Of a DNA stretch of 27,651 nt, positions 21,065-27,651 are shown in pieces; position 1 is the first letter of the stretch, and the number at the start of each line of letters is the position of its first letter. The DNA is from DASUAS01 sp035763625. GTDB lineage: Bacteria > Actinomycetota > Acidimicrobiia > IMCC26256 > DASPTH01. The position numbers and the translations under genes were made by a program. The stretch covers positions 1-27,651 of the forward strand of contig DASUAS010000229.1 in the NCBI GenBank assembly GCA_035763625.1, in the 5' to 3' direction. A model generated the notes under the pieces. That model worked only from the letters and a program-made list of their open reading frames with translations. It was not told the DNA's origin and did not search any database.

Positions 21065-22364
21065 CGTGCACACCGGGCCGCCCGACGCGCGCACGCGCGC
21101 GGGCGTGCTGCCGGTCGACGAGGACGAGCTGGTCGCGTGCGTGGCGTGTGGGCTCTGCCTCCCGCACTGCCCGACGTACCGGGTCACCGGACTCGAACGG
21201 CTGTCGCCGCGCGGACGCATCGCCGCCATGCGCGCAGTCGAGCTCGACGGCGCGCCGCTCGACGCCGCGTTCCGCGACACCATCGAGACCTGCGTGCAGT
21301 GCCTCGGGTGCGAAGCGGCGTGCCCGTCGACGGTGCCGTTCGGTCACCTCGTGGAAGGCACGAACCGGGCGCTCGTCGAGCATCCCGCTCCCGCCAGCGA
21401 CGCCCTGCGCACGTCACGCCGTGTGGGCGAGTGGCTCGCGCTGACCGTCGTGCTCCCACGCCACGGGGTGCTGCTCGCGCTGACCTGGGCGCTGCTGGTG
21501 GCACAGCGCCTCCACCTCGTACCGAAGCGCTTCGGACTGCCGCGCCTCTCGGCCCGCGCGCTGCGCACCCCGCTGATCGCCGACGTCGACCTTCCGGGAA
21601 ACGGCTCGGTCGACGCGTACCTCTTCCCCGGGTGCGTGATGGACGCCTGGCAGCGTGACGTCCACCAGGCCGCACGCCGCGTGATGCATGCCACCGGTGC
21701 CCGCGTCGGCCTGCCCGGCCGCGGGAGCGACTGCTGCGGCGCGCTCCACACCCACGCCGGCCGGATCGGCCGCGCGCGCACGTTGGCGCAGCGCGTCATC
21801 GCGTCGATGCCGGGCGACGCGCCGGTCGTCGTCGACAGCGCCGGCTGCGGCGCGGCGATGAAGGACTACGGGCGTCTCGTCGGCACGCCCGCGGCGCGCG
21901 CGTTCGCGGCTCGGGTCGTCGACTTCTCGGAGTGGGTCGCGGCGCGCGGCGTCCCGCCGGTGCGCGACACGGGCGCGGCGGTGGTGGTGCAGGACCCGTG
22001 CCACCTGCGTCACGTCCAGAAGGCGCACGGTGCGGTGCGCCGCGTGCTCTCCCCGGCCTACCGGCTCGAGGAGACTGCCGACGACGGCCTCTGCTGCGGC
22101 GCGGGCGGCGCCTATTCGATCCGGGAGCCGGAGCTGTCCGGACAGATCCGGGAGCGCAAGGTCACTGCGTTGCGCGCCGCGCATCGTGACGCGGGCACCC
22201 CTCTCGTCGTCGTCTCAGCCAACCCCGGGTGCGCGATGCACCTCCAGGCCGCGGGCCTCACCGTCCGCCATCCCGCCGAGCTGCTGGCCAACGCCCTCAC
22301 GACCGCCACTTCCGCCGAGACCGCCCCTTCCGCCGAGACCGCCACGGAGCATCCCGATGCGTGA
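21057..22364 (+). CDS. glcF: Glycolate oxidase iron-sulfur subunit GlcF
   Basis: The 435-residue protein holds two [4Fe-4S] motifs, CVACGLCLPHC (C28, C31, C34, C38) and CVQCLGCEAAC (C79, C82, C85, C89). Two cysteine-rich CCG domains follow, marked by GSDCCGALHTHAG, DSAGCGAAM, DPCHLRHVQKAHG and DGLCCGAGGAYSI. It carries electrons from the flavin subunits to the membrane. A hydrophobic segment (VVLPRHGVLLALTWALLV) could associate with the membrane. The start ATG overlaps glcE by eight bases (ATGGCTGA). A six-residue duplication (SAETAP, SAETAT) ends the protein. The stop overlaps the next ORF by eight bases in the same way. Confidence 0.94.
   Translation: MADVHTGPPDARTRAGVLPVDEDELVACVACGLCLPHCPTYRVTGLERLSPRGRIAAMRAVELDGAPLDAAFRDTIETCVQCLGCEAACPSTVPFGHLVEGTNRALVEHPAPASDALRTSRRVGEWLALTVVLPRHGVLLALTWALLVAQRLHLVPKRFGLPRLSARALRTPLIADVDLPGNGSVDAYLFPGCVMDAWQRDVHQAARRVMHATGARVGLPGRGSDCCGALHTHAGRIGRARTLAQRVIASMPGDAPVVVDSAGCGAAMKDYGRLVGTPAARAFAARVVDFSEWVAARGVPPVRDTGAAVVVQDPCHLRHVQKAHGAVRRVLSPAYRLEETADDGLCCGAGGAYSIREPELSGQIRERKVTALRAAHRDAGTPLVVVSANPGCAMHLQAAGLTVRHPAELLANALTTATSAETAPSAETATEHPDA
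22309..22343. repeat. Direct repeat at the glcF 3' end
   Basis: CTTCCGCCGAGACCGCC occurs at 22309-22325 and again at 22327-22343 with an 18-base period, so it encodes a six-residue duplication at the GlcF C-terminus and keeps the frame. Confidence 0.8.
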
Positions 22365-22554
22365 CGCCGAACCCATCGTCGAACGGCTGCAGTCGATCGA
22401 GGCCGATCTGCGCGACCTGGCCTACGAGCGGCTTCGGACCGCGGCCGAAGACGGCGACGCCGACGCGCTGGCCGAGGAGAAGAAGCTCCTGCAGGCGCGC
22501 CGAGCCATCGAGAAGGCGATCGTCGCCCTCGGCGGCGCGCCCTCCTACGACTGA
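22357..22554 (+). CDS. Small helical protein coupled to glcF, function unknown
   Basis: The 65-residue protein is almost all helix, charged and alanine-rich (EPIVERLQSIEADLRDLAYE, then ADALAEEKKLLQARRAIEKA), and probably forms a two-helix coiled coil. I recognise no family. Its ATG overlaps the glcF stop by eight bases (ATGCGTGA), the same geometry as the glcE/glcF junction, so it is translated with the glycolate oxidase subunits. It could be an assembly or stability factor for the complex, or merely a passenger. Codon use matches neighbouring genes. It ends 45 bases before the convergent SDR gene. Confidence 0.75.
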   Translation: MRDAEPIVERLQSIEADLRDLAYERLRTAAEDGDADALAEEKKLLQARRAIEKAIVALGGAPSYD

Positions 22555-22599
22555 CCCGCGACAACCAGGCGAGCGGAGACGGGCGCGGGAAGACGCGAC

Positions 22600-23379
22600 T
22601 CAGGGGACCACGTATCCGCCGTCCACCGCCAACGCGTGCCCGAGCACGAACGACGCGTCGTCAGAGCAGAGCCAGAGGACCGCGTTGGCGATCTCGTCGG
22701 GGGTGCCGATGCGGCCGATGGGGTGCAGTGCCACCAGCTGCTCCTCGAGCCCGGGCTGCTGCGTCGCCGCCTCCACCATCGGAGTGAGGACGGTGCCCGG
22801 GCACACCGCGTTCACCCGCACCCCCTGGCACCCGTACTCGAGCGCAGCCGACTTCGTGAGCCCGAGCACGCCGTGCTTCGACGACACGTACGGCGACTGC
22901 CCCGGATACCCCACCAGACCCGCGCCCGACGCGGTGTTGACGATCGCACCACCGGTCTCCAGCAGGTGGGGCAGCTCGTACTTCATGCACAGGTACACGC
23001 CGCGCAGCATCACACCCTGCACCCGGTCCCACTCGTCCTCGGGCAGGTCGGCCACGTCGTGCTGCGCCGCGGCCACACCGGCGTTGTTGTGCGCGTAGTC
23101 GAGGCGACCGAACTGCACGATGGTCGACGCCACCATCGCGCGTACCGACTCGCTCGATGCCACGTCGACGTGCATGAACCGGGCGCTCGAGCCCGCCAGG
23201 TCCGCGGTCTCCTCACCCGCCCCGCGGTCGACGTCGGCCACGACGACCGACGCGCCCGCACGAGCGAAGGCGAGCGCCGACGCGCGGCCGATGCCGGCAC
23301 CGGCCCCGGTGACGAGCGCGACGCGCCCCGAGAAGTCGTAGGTCACCTGCCGCATCGGGCTGCTCATGGGGTTGCTCAC
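22600..23379 (-). CDS. Short-chain dehydrogenase/reductase (classical SDR)
   Basis: The 259-residue NAD(P)-dependent oxidoreductase has the classical SDR motifs: cofactor loop TGAGAGIG (24-31), NNAG (98-101), and the catalytic Ser151, Tyr164 and Lys168 (YVSSK). An acidic residue at the end of strand 2 (VVVADVDRG, D49 or D51) favours NAD over NADP. It is a FabG/2,3-butanediol-like type with no clear substrate clue. The GTG start at 23379 overlaps the TGA of the upstream LOG-family gene (GTGA). The longer frame to 23388 is less likely. The C-terminus ends VDGGYVVP, as is usual for the family. Confidence 0.9.
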   Translation of the reverse strand: MSNPMSSPMRQVTYDFSGRVALVTGAGAGIGRASALAFARAGASVVVADVDRGAGEETADLAGSSARFMHVDVASSESVRAMVASTIVQFGRLDYAHNNAGVAAAQHDVADLPEDEWDRVQGVMLRGVYLCMKYELPHLLETGGAIVNTASGAGLVGYPGQSPYVSSKHGVLGLTKSAALEYGCQGVRVNAVCPGTVLTPMVEAATQQPGLEEQLVALHPIGRIGTPDEIANAVLWLCSDDASFVLGHALAVDGGYVVP

Positions 23380-24416
23380 GGGTCGCACCTCTCGTTCAGG
23401 CAGTCGATCAACATCCGCAGCCGCGACCAGTGGTGGCGATCGAAGCGGAAGGCGATGCGGGCGAGGTCGACGTGGTCGTTGTCGGCCACCTCGTCGGGTG
23501 TCGCCTCGATCACCTCCATCTCGCCGCGCACGACGATGTCGGCGAACTCGGCGTTCAACGCCTTCAGCCGCTCGGGCGACGGCGCCGTCTGCATGCGCAG
23601 CACCAGGCGACCCTTCACGAACCGCTGGGAGTCGTAGTTGCGGTAGAAGCCGAGGATCTCGTCGACGGTGCTCTGCACGTCGTCGGTGACGTAGAACAGG
23701 TGGTCGTCCTCGCGCGACACGTACCCGGGCCGTTCCAGCTCGCGCTCGACGAACGATCCCCAGTGCTGCCAGTACGTCCCGCCGGGGACGTCGAGCATGA
23801 TCACCGGCGCCGACTGGGCCTTGCCCGTCTGCAGCAGGGTCAGGAGCTCGAACGCCTCGTCGAGCGTGCCGTACCCGCCGGGCAGCAGCACGAACGCATC
23901 GGACTCCTTCATGAACTCGAGCTTGCGGGTGAAGAAGTAGCGGAAGTTGATCAGCTTCGGGTCGTCGGCCATGAACTGGCTGGTCGTCGTCTCGAAGGGA
24001 AGCAGGATGCTCACGCCGAAGGCATGCTCCGCGCCCGCGCCCTCGATGCCGGCTTCCATGATCCCCGGACCGGCACCGGTCACCACCATCCAGTCGAGGT
24101 CCGCCAGCGCGGCGGCGAGGTCGCGGGTCTGGCGGTAGAGCGGGTCCTCGGGTTGCGTGCGCGCGGACCCGAAGATCGCGACCTTGCGCGCGGCACGGTA
24201 GGGCGCGAACACGTGGAACGCGTGCCGCATCTCCTTGAGCGCGGCGTTGGCGATCTTGAGATCGCCGCGATCGGCGCCGTCGCGCGCCAGGCGCAGCGCC
24301 GACGCGACCAACTCGAAGATGAGGTCGGCGTCGGTCGAATCGCTCACCCGATCGACGAGCGCCGCCACCTCGGCATCGAGGGCGTCGTCGCCGGTGCGGT
24401 ACCGCGGGAGCTTCAC
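23376..24416 (-). CDS. LOG-family Rossmann protein (TIGR00730, long form)
   Basis: The 346-residue protein contains the LOG (lonely guy, lysine-decarboxylase-like) domain with VTGAGPGIMEAGIEGA and the active-site motif PGGYGTLDEAFELLTLLQTGK. LOG proteins are phosphoribohydrolases releasing cytokinin-type or other bases from nucleotide monophosphates. The protein is much longer than the 190-residue LOG enzymes, with an N-terminal helical extension and a C-terminal region after about residue 250 (YRNYDSQRFVKGRLVLRMQT onwards). This long form is common in actinobacteria. The start GTG at 24416 has TAGCCT 7 nt upstream. It is coupled to the SDR gene by GTGA. Confidence 0.88.
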   Translation of the reverse strand: MKLPRYRTGDDALDAEVAALVDRVSDSTDADLIFELVASALRLARDGADRGDLKIANAALKEMRHAFHVFAPYRAARKVAIFGSARTQPEDPLYRQTRDLAAALADLDWMVVTGAGPGIMEAGIEGAGAEHAFGVSILLPFETTTSQFMADDPKLINFRYFFTRKLEFMKESDAFVLLPGGYGTLDEAFELLTLLQTGKAQSAPVIMLDVPGGTYWQHWGSFVERELERPGYVSREDDHLFYVTDDVQSTVDEILGFYRNYDSQRFVKGRLVLRMQTAPSPERLKALNAEFADIVVRGEMEVIEATPDEVADNDHVDLARIAFRFDRHHWSRLRMLIDCLNERCDP

Positions 24417-24544
24417 GTCCCGCAGGCTATGGGCGACGCCTCGGTCAGCCGGTGAAGCGCGGAGCGATCACCACGGCTGAGGGGCGACCGGCTCGACCGG
24501 GGTCACGGGCGAATCCCGACGGGGCGACGTCAGCGGGCGGCGGG
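24417..24544. other. Intergenic region between adoK and the LOG-family gene
   Basis: The 128 bases hold the LOG-family promoter at 24424-24429. CCGG arms either side of CTCGA (about 24489-24501) are too short to call a terminator. I see no gene here. Confidence 0.5.
24424..24429 (-). promoter_or_regulatory. -10 element (TAGCCT) of the LOG-family operon
   Basis: On the minus strand TAGCCT ends 7 nt before the GTG at 24416. Confidence 0.55.
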
Positions 24545-25537
24545 TCAGCGGTCGAGGAGCGGAGCCGCGAGCCGTGCCAGCGAGGTGGCCGGGCGGGCAC
24601 CGAGATGGCCGATCACCTCGCCGGCGGCGAGCGCGCCGACTCGCGCCGCGGTACCGAGGTCGTAGCCATGGGTCAGCCCGTAGAGGAACCCGGCGGCGAA
24701 CTGGTCGCCGGCACCGGTGGTGTCGACGACTTCGGCCACCCGGGTGGCGTCGACCACGTGCACCTCGTCGCGGGCGACGATCACGGCGCCGCGCTCGCTG
24801 CGGGTCAGGGCGGCGATCTCGCAGTGGTGCTGCACCCGTTGCAGCGCGTCGTCGAACTGGTCGACCTCGTAGAGCGCGGTGATCTCGGCTTCGTTGGCGA
24901 AGAGGACGTCGACCTCCGACTCGACCAGCTCCAGGAACTCGTGGCGGTGGCGATCGACGCAGAACGAGTCGGAGAGGGTGAACGCGACGCGGTTGCCGGC
25001 CGCGTGTGCCGCCCGGGCCGCGAGACGGTAGGCCTCCTTGGCCTCGGGCTCGTCCCACAGGTAGCCCTCGAGGTAGAGGACCTGCGCCCGCCCGACGAGG
25101 TCGTGGTCGACGTCGGCCGGGCCGAGCTGGGCGGAGGCGCCGAGGTAGGTGTTCATGGTCCGCTGCGCGTCGGGCGTGACCATGATCAGGCAGCGGCCAC
25201 TCGGCGCACCCCCGACCGCGGGCTTGGCCACGAACTCGACGCCCGCGGCGCGGATGTCGTGGCCGAAGACGGCGCCGAGCTCGTCGTCGGCGACGCGCCC
25301 GATGAACGCGGCGGCACCGCCGAGCGACGCCACGCCCACCAGCGTGTTGGCGGCGGACCCGCCGGAGATCTCGACCGCAGGACCCATCGCCGCGTAGAGG
25401 CGCTCGGCCCGCTCGGTGTCGACGAGCTCCATGGCCCCCGACGTGAGACCGTGCTCGACCAGGAACTCGTGGCTCTCGTGGCTGAGGACGTCGACCAGCG
25501 CGTTGCCGATGGCGACGACGTCGAGACGACCCGTCAC
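24545..25537 (-). CDS. Adenosine kinase, PfkB family
   Basis: The 330-residue sugar/nucleoside kinase belongs to the PfkB (ribokinase) family. The N-terminal signature IGNALVDVLSHE and the glycine motif EISGGSAANTLVGVASLGG match bacterial adenosine kinases, and the catalytic/anion-hole motif is DTTGAGDQFAAGFLYGL. It phosphorylates adenosine to AMP, or a related nucleoside or sugar. The start GTG at 25537 is the last triplet of a four-copy 14-bp repeat that carries an AGGGTGG Shine-Dalgarno-like sequence in each perfect copy. It follows fbiC after 52 bases on the same strand, and probably shares its transcript. Confidence 0.88.
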   Translation of the reverse strand: MTGRLDVVAIGNALVDVLSHESHEFLVEHGLTSGAMELVDTERAERLYAAMGPAVEISGGSAANTLVGVASLGGAAAFIGRVADDELGAVFGHDIRAAGVEFVAKPAVGGAPSGRCLIMVTPDAQRTMNTYLGASAQLGPADVDHDLVGRAQVLYLEGYLWDEPEAKEAYRLAARAAHAAGNRVAFTLSDSFCVDRHRHEFLELVESEVDVLFANEAEITALYEVDQFDDALQRVQHHCEIAALTRSERGAVIVARDEVHVVDATRVAEVVDTTGAGDQFAAGFLYGLTHGYDLGTAARVGALAAGEVIGHLGARPATSLARLAAPLLDR

Positions 25538-25590
25538 CGCACCACCCTCACCGCACCACCCTCACCGCGCGTTCCTCACCGCGCGACCGT
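25535..25590 (-). repeat. Four 14-bp tandem units forming the adoK leader
   Basis: On the minus strand the units read ACGGTCGCGCGGTG, AGGAACGCGCGGTG, then AGGGTGGTGCGGTG twice. They fill the whole space between the fbiC stop and the adoK start, and the last GTG is the adoK start codon. Each perfect unit contains a ribosome-binding-like purine run before a GTG. Confidence 0.7.
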
Positions 25591-27651
25591 CATCGGGCGC
25601 TGCTCCTGACCCCGCCGAACGTCACCGGCACGCCGTCGGAGAACGCGGCCGCAACGCGATCCGCCTCCACCACCTCGGGGGGCGGGCGGAGCCGTCGGCC
25701 TTCGGTGTGGGTGCGGCCGTACAGCGTGGTGCGCTGCTCCAGGGGGCGGCCGAGCGGCTCCACGATCGAGCGCAACTCCGACTCGTCGAGCTCCTGCCCG
25801 TGGCTCGCGCCGGCCGCGCGCGAGATGTTCTCGTCCATCAGCGTGCCGCCGAGGTCGTTGCATCCGGCCTGCAGCGCCTGACGGGCGCCGTGCACACCGG
25901 TCTTCACCCACGAGATCTGCACGTTGTCGATCCAGCCCCGGTAGGCGATGCGACCGACCGCGTGCACGAGCAGCACCTCGCGCATGGTGGGCCCACGACG
26001 GGCCTTGTGCTGCAGGTAGATCGGCGTGGCCATGTGCACGAAGGGCAACGGCACGAACTCGGTGAAGCCGCCGGTCTCCTGTTGCACGGCGCGGGTGCGC
26101 ACGAGGTGGCGGGCGATGTGCTCCGGCCGCTCGACATGCCCGAACATGATCGTGACGTTGGAGCGCAGCCCGACCGAGTGCGCGGTGCGGTGGGCGTCGA
26201 GCCACTCCTCGGTGTCGATCTTGTAGGGGCAGATGATCGCTCGCACCTCGTCGTCGAGGATCTCCGCCGCGGTGCCGGGGAGCGTGGCCAGGCCGGCTTC
26301 CTTCGCCTGCACCAGGTAGTCGCGCAGCGGCATGCCGAGCCGGCGCGCCCCCTCGGTGACCTCCAGCGCGGTGAAGCCGTGCACGTGGATCTGCGGCGCG
26401 ACCTCCTTCACCGCCCGGGCCACCGAGAGGTAGTAGTCGCCGTCAAAGTCGGGGTGGATCCCGCCCTGCAGGCAGACCTCGGTGGCGCCACAGTCGACCG
26501 CCTCCAGCACGCGTCGCTGGATCTCCTCGAGGTCGAGGAGGTAGGGCGTGCCGCGCAGGTTGAGCGAGAGGGGGCCCTTGGAGAACGCGCAGAACCGGCA
26601 CTTGAAGGTGCACACGTTCGTGTAGTTGATGTTGCGGTTGCGCACGAACGTCACCGCGTCGCCGACGGCGTCGATGCGGAGCTGGTCGGCGACGGCGGCG
26701 ACCTCGAGGAAGTCGGGGCCGCGCGCGCCGAGCAGCGTGACGATCTCGTCGACGTCGACCTCTTCACCGGCGAGCACGCCGTCGAGCACCTCGCCGACCG
26801 GTGTGCGCGCCCGGGCCGTCCATCCCGGCGGCGGCGGGGCCGGGAGCAGCGCGGGGGGCGCGACGTCGCCGCCCGCCGCCCACGCGTCGTCGCGGGCGAG
26901 CCCCTCGACGTCGGACGCGCACCGGACCGCGAAGCGCACGTCGTCGTGCAGCCAGCGGTCGCCGTCGCGCACGTACTCGGGGTACACGGTGAGGCGCGGC
27001 GCCAACGTGTGACCGGTGGCCTCGGTGGCGTCGCGCAGCAGGTCGAGCCCGGGCCAGGGCCGTTCGGGGTTGACGTGGTCGGGCGTGACCGGCGAGACGC
27101 CGCCCCAGTCGTCGATGCCGGCGGCGACCAGCGACGCGAGGTCGTCGGCGTCGGAGAGGTTGGGGGGCGCCTGCAGGTGGATCGACGGGTCGAGCACCAG
27201 GCGGGCGACCGCGATGGTCCAGAGGAACTCGTCGGGTGGGCACGCGGGCGCGCGCCACATCGAGGTGCCGGTCTTGGGCAGGAAGTTCTGGACGATGACC
27301 TCCTGCACGTGCCCGTGCCGGGCGTGCGACGCCTGGATGGCGAGCAACGCGTCGAGCCGTTCCTGCCGGGTCTCGCCGATGCCCACGAGGATGCCGGTGG
27401 TGAAGGGCACGCGCGCCCGCCCGGCAGCTTCGAGCGTCGCCAGGCGTCGGGCGGGGGTCTTGTCGGGTGCACCGGCATGCGGGCCGCCAGGGTCGCCCAA
27501 CCGCTGGGCGAGCGTCTCGATCATCATCCCCTGCGACGGCGAGACGGCGCGGAGGCGCACCAGGTCGTCCTCGGTGAGCGCACCGGCGTTGGCGTGGGGG
27601 AGGAGACCGGTCTCCGCGAGCACTGCGCCCGCCGCGGCGACGAGGTAGTCG
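25590..27651 (-). CDS. fbiC: F420 biosynthesis protein FbiC (CofG-CofH fusion), N-terminus outside window
   Basis: 687 residues of FbiC are visible; the protein continues beyond the window edge. FbiC is 7,8-didemethyl-8-hydroxy-5-deazariboflavin synthase, making the F420 chromophore from tyrosine and a ribityl-uracil. The visible N-terminal part is CofG (GILVGIGETRQERLDALLAI, VIVQNFLPKTGTSM), whose radical-SAM cysteines lie outside. The CofH half has the intact radical-SAM motif CTFKCRFC, then LQGGIHPDF, PGTAAEILDDEVR and IMFGHVE. The C-terminus shows GGTLMDENISRAAGASHG. The fusion is typical of actinobacteria and shows that the organism makes F420. It is followed by adenosine kinase. Confidence 0.96.
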   Translation of the reverse strand, partial: DYLVAAAGAVLAETGLLPHANAGALTEDDLVRLRAVSPSQGMMIETLAQRLGDPGGPHAGAPDKTPARRLATLEAAGRARVPFTTGILVGIGETRQERLDALLAIQASHARHGHVQEVIVQNFLPKTGTSMWRAPACPPDEFLWTIAVARLVLDPSIHLQAPPNLSDADDLASLVAAGIDDWGGVSPVTPDHVNPERPWPGLDLLRDATEATGHTLAPRLTVYPEYVRDGDRWLHDDVRFAVRCASDVEGLARDDAWAAGGDVAPPALLPAPPPPGWTARARTPVGEVLDGVLAGEEVDVDEIVTLLGARGPDFLEVAAVADQLRIDAVGDAVTFVRNRNINYTNVCTFKCRFCAFSKGPLSLNLRGTPYLLDLEEIQRRVLEAVDCGATEVCLQGGIHPDFDGDYYLSVARAVKEVAPQIHVHGFTALEVTEGARRLGMPLRDYLVQAKEAGLATLPGTAAEILDDEVRAIICPYKIDTEEWLDAHRTAHSVGLRSNVTIMFGHVERPEHIARHLVRTRAVQQETGGFTEFVPLPFVHMATPIYLQHKARRGPTMREVLLVHAVGRIAYRGWIDNVQISWVKTGVHGARQALQAGCNDLGGTLMDENISRAAGASHGQELDESELRSIVEPLGRPLEQRTTLYGRTHTEGRRLRPPPEVVEADRVAAAFSDGVPVTFGGVRSSAR

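Noticed and set aside
1..27651. CRISPR array, tRNA, rRNA, insertion sequence or phage region
   Set aside because: No repeat-spacer pattern, cloverleaf, transposase or terminal inverted repeat was seen; short repeats are local and coding or intergenic.

Overview
The window comes from a very GC-rich (about 70%) actinobacterium. The best guess is class Acidimicrobiia. The reasons are the fused CofG-CofH F420 protein (FbiC), an acyl-ACP desaturase of the actinobacterial type, separate heme A genes, and a run of small conserved hypothetical proteins. The class is inferred from gene content only. I see no rRNA, tRNA, CRISPR array, insertion sequence or phage gene. Coding density is high and no gene-free stretch exceeds 300 bases. 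This is chromosomal housekeeping and accessory-metabolism DNA.

Layout. 1-108: tail of an unidentified + strand gene. 96-1355 (-): HD-domain protein with the ligand set of mixed-valent di-iron oxygenases, followed without a gap by a PIG-L/LmbE deacetylase. 1374-3717 (+): small four-helix membrane protein, then the ribosome-associated GTPase TypA/BipA. 3721-4664 (-): SRPBCC-like protein and a flavodoxin that appears to lack its middle. 4777-5718 (+): heme A synthase (CtaA/COX15). 5740-5925 (+): collapsed SRPBCC remnant. 5940-6845 (-): acyl-ACP desaturase. 6924-8674 (+): 5'-3' exonuclease and epoxide hydrolase, coupled. 8752-10382 (+): RmuC and FxsA. 10392-11587 (-): a hypothetical protein and an SCP2-like protein. 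11672-13343 (+): two-gene ABC-2 exporter. 13498-16753 (-): operon of heme O synthase (CtaB), a TlpA-like thioredoxin, a CmoA-like enzyme and a TIGR04325-like methyltransferase. 16813-17154 (+): GroES-like protein. 17193-18571 (-): universal stress protein and a nine-cysteine YkgJ/DUF3109-like protein. 18612-22554 (+): glcDEF glycolate oxidase plus a coupled 65-residue protein. 22600-24416 (-): LOG-family protein and an SDR. 24545-27651 (-): FbiC (cut by the window edge) and adenosine kinase.

The clearest large-scale pattern is promoter architecture. At most operon heads a -10-like hexamer TANNNT sits 6-9 nt before an ATG or GTG start with no Shine-Dalgarno sequence, as expected for leaderless mRNAs. 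This rule fixes several start codons. It exposes a divergent pair sharing one symmetric -10 (1361-1367) and predicts an unusual AUC start for glcD.

The most promising unknown biology is (i) the CmoA-like / TIGR04325-like pair, coupled by a GTGA overlap and placed behind heme O synthase and a thioredoxin, which could be a carboxy-SAM-dependent modification system outside tRNA, and (ii) the MIOX/PhnZ-like HD protein paired with a deacetylase. Heme A synthesis (ctaA, ctaB), redox assembly (tlpA), glycolate oxidation and F420 synthesis together indicate an aerobic, respiring cell.
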